Position numbers and translations under genes: made by a program. The notes below the pieces were generated by a model. The model ran no database searches. It was not told where the DNA came from and saw only the letters and a program-made list of their open reading frames with translations. A stretch of DNA of 6,620 nucleotides from NCBI GenBank assembly GCA_018067325.1, contig JAGPUU010000287.1:1-6620 (forward strand). Direction: 5' to 3'. Within the stretch, counting starts at the first letter, position 1. Each line of letters opens with the position of its first letter. Positions 6,214 to 6,620 of the stretch are shown piece after piece. Origin of the DNA: Amphritea sp. (GTDB lineage: Bacteria > Pseudomonadota > Gammaproteobacteria > Pseudomonadales > Balneatricaceae).

Positions 6214-6620
6214 TCAAGCGGGCTGCAGGTTGGCGTATCCAACGACCAGCCATTTGCTTCCCTCAGAGTCGAAGTTAACCTGAACCCGGGCTTTGGGACC
6301 AGAACCTTCATAATTAACCACGATGCCGTCACCAAAGATCGCGTGAGACACTCGCTGTCCGAGAGCAATCTGAGTATCAGGCACCTCTGCATTAGCGAAC
6401 ATTGACGGTCGGGTCTGTTGGCGTGCCGTCACTGGACGACTAATACTGGCATTCAGGCGCACCTCTTCCAGATATTCATCAGGAATCTCTCGGATAAAGC
6501 GGGAAGGCCGGTTAAAGGTTTCGTTGCCATGTAAACGACGGGACTCTGCGTAGGTGATAAAGAGTTTCTCCATCGCTCGGGTAATCCCCACGTAACAAAG
6601 TCTGCGTTCCTCTTCGAGAC
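6214..6620 (-). CDS. uvrD: DNA helicase II UvrD, C-terminal 134 residues (5' end outside window)
   Basis: The reading frame is open from the window edge to the TGA at 6216-6214. It begins [20 protein letters not shown], which contains superfamily 1 helicase motif VI (VGITRA), whose Arg contacts [20 protein letters not shown] and [12 protein letters not shown] follow and closely parallel E. coli UvrD. The end of the protein ([20 protein letters not shown] through [12 protein letters not shown]) is the small Tudor-like C-terminal domain, reported in UvrD/PcrA to contact RNA polymerase. UvrD unwinds DNA 3' to 5' in nucleotide-excision and mismatch repair. About 590 residues and the promoter, including any LexA site, lie beyond base 6620. 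The downstream neighbour is the SpmAB gene. No clear terminator is seen in the 86-bp gap; the palindrome CTTGAT-CA-ATCAAG across the stop has only a 2-nt loop and no T-tract. Confidence 0.96.
   Translation of the reverse strand, partial: LEEERRLCYVGITRAMEKLFITYAESRRLHGNETFNRPSRFIREIPDEYLEEVRLNASISRPVTARQQTRPSMFANAEVPDTQIALGQRVSHAIFGDGIVVNYEGSGPKARVQVNFDSEGSKWLVVGYANLQPA

Noticed and set aside
6205..6218. Palindrome CTTGAT-CA-ATCAAG over the uvrD stop as a terminator
   Set aside because: The central gap of 2 nt is too small for a stable RNA loop and there is no T-tract.

Overview
The window looks like chromosomal core DNA from a gammaproteobacterium, probably a marine Oceanospirillales or Pseudomonas-like relative. 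This rests on the UvrD C-terminus, the oversized PstC and PstA permeases, the fused SpmA-SpmB protein and canonical PhoB sites. The lineage is judged from protein resemblance alone. I see no insertion sequences, phage genes, CRISPR, tRNA or rRNA.

Regions: (1) Bases 1-4370, minus strand, hold the start of a phosphate-specific transport (Pst) locus. In transcription order it runs: PhoB promoter, pstS (periplasmic phosphate-binding protein), strong intrinsic terminator, second PhoB promoter, pstC, pstA. pstA is cut by the window edge. pstB and phoU would be expected further downstream, outside the window. (2) Bases 4371-4490 form the divergent intergenic region between pstS and a small thioesterase gene, and contain a perfect 9-bp inverted repeat next to the pstS Pho box. 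(3) Bases 4491-4889, plus strand, encode a YciA-type hotdog acyl-CoA thioesterase. (4) Bases 4898-6127, minus strand, encode a SpmA-SpmB fused membrane protein, convergent with the thioesterase gene and separated from it by 8 bp. (5) Bases 6214-6620, minus strand, carry the 3' end of uvrD (DNA helicase II).

How the Pst genes work together: PstS captures phosphate in the periplasm and delivers it to the PstC-PstA channel, which would be driven by PstB ATPase. Each of the two transcription units has a Pho box (two 7-bp repeats, 4-bp spacer) placed exactly 10 bp before a -10 hexamer. A terminator separates them, so PstS and the permeases can be made at different levels while both respond to phosphate starvation. 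Both permeases carry large extra periplasmic regions absent from the short E. coli type: a probable beta-propeller in PstC and a coiled-coil region in PstA.

I found no clearly undescribed multi-gene system. The most interesting points are the permease ectodomains, the pstS-terminator-Pho box-pstC layout, the SpmAB fusion in a probable non-sporulating organism, and the inverted repeat beside the pstS promoter.
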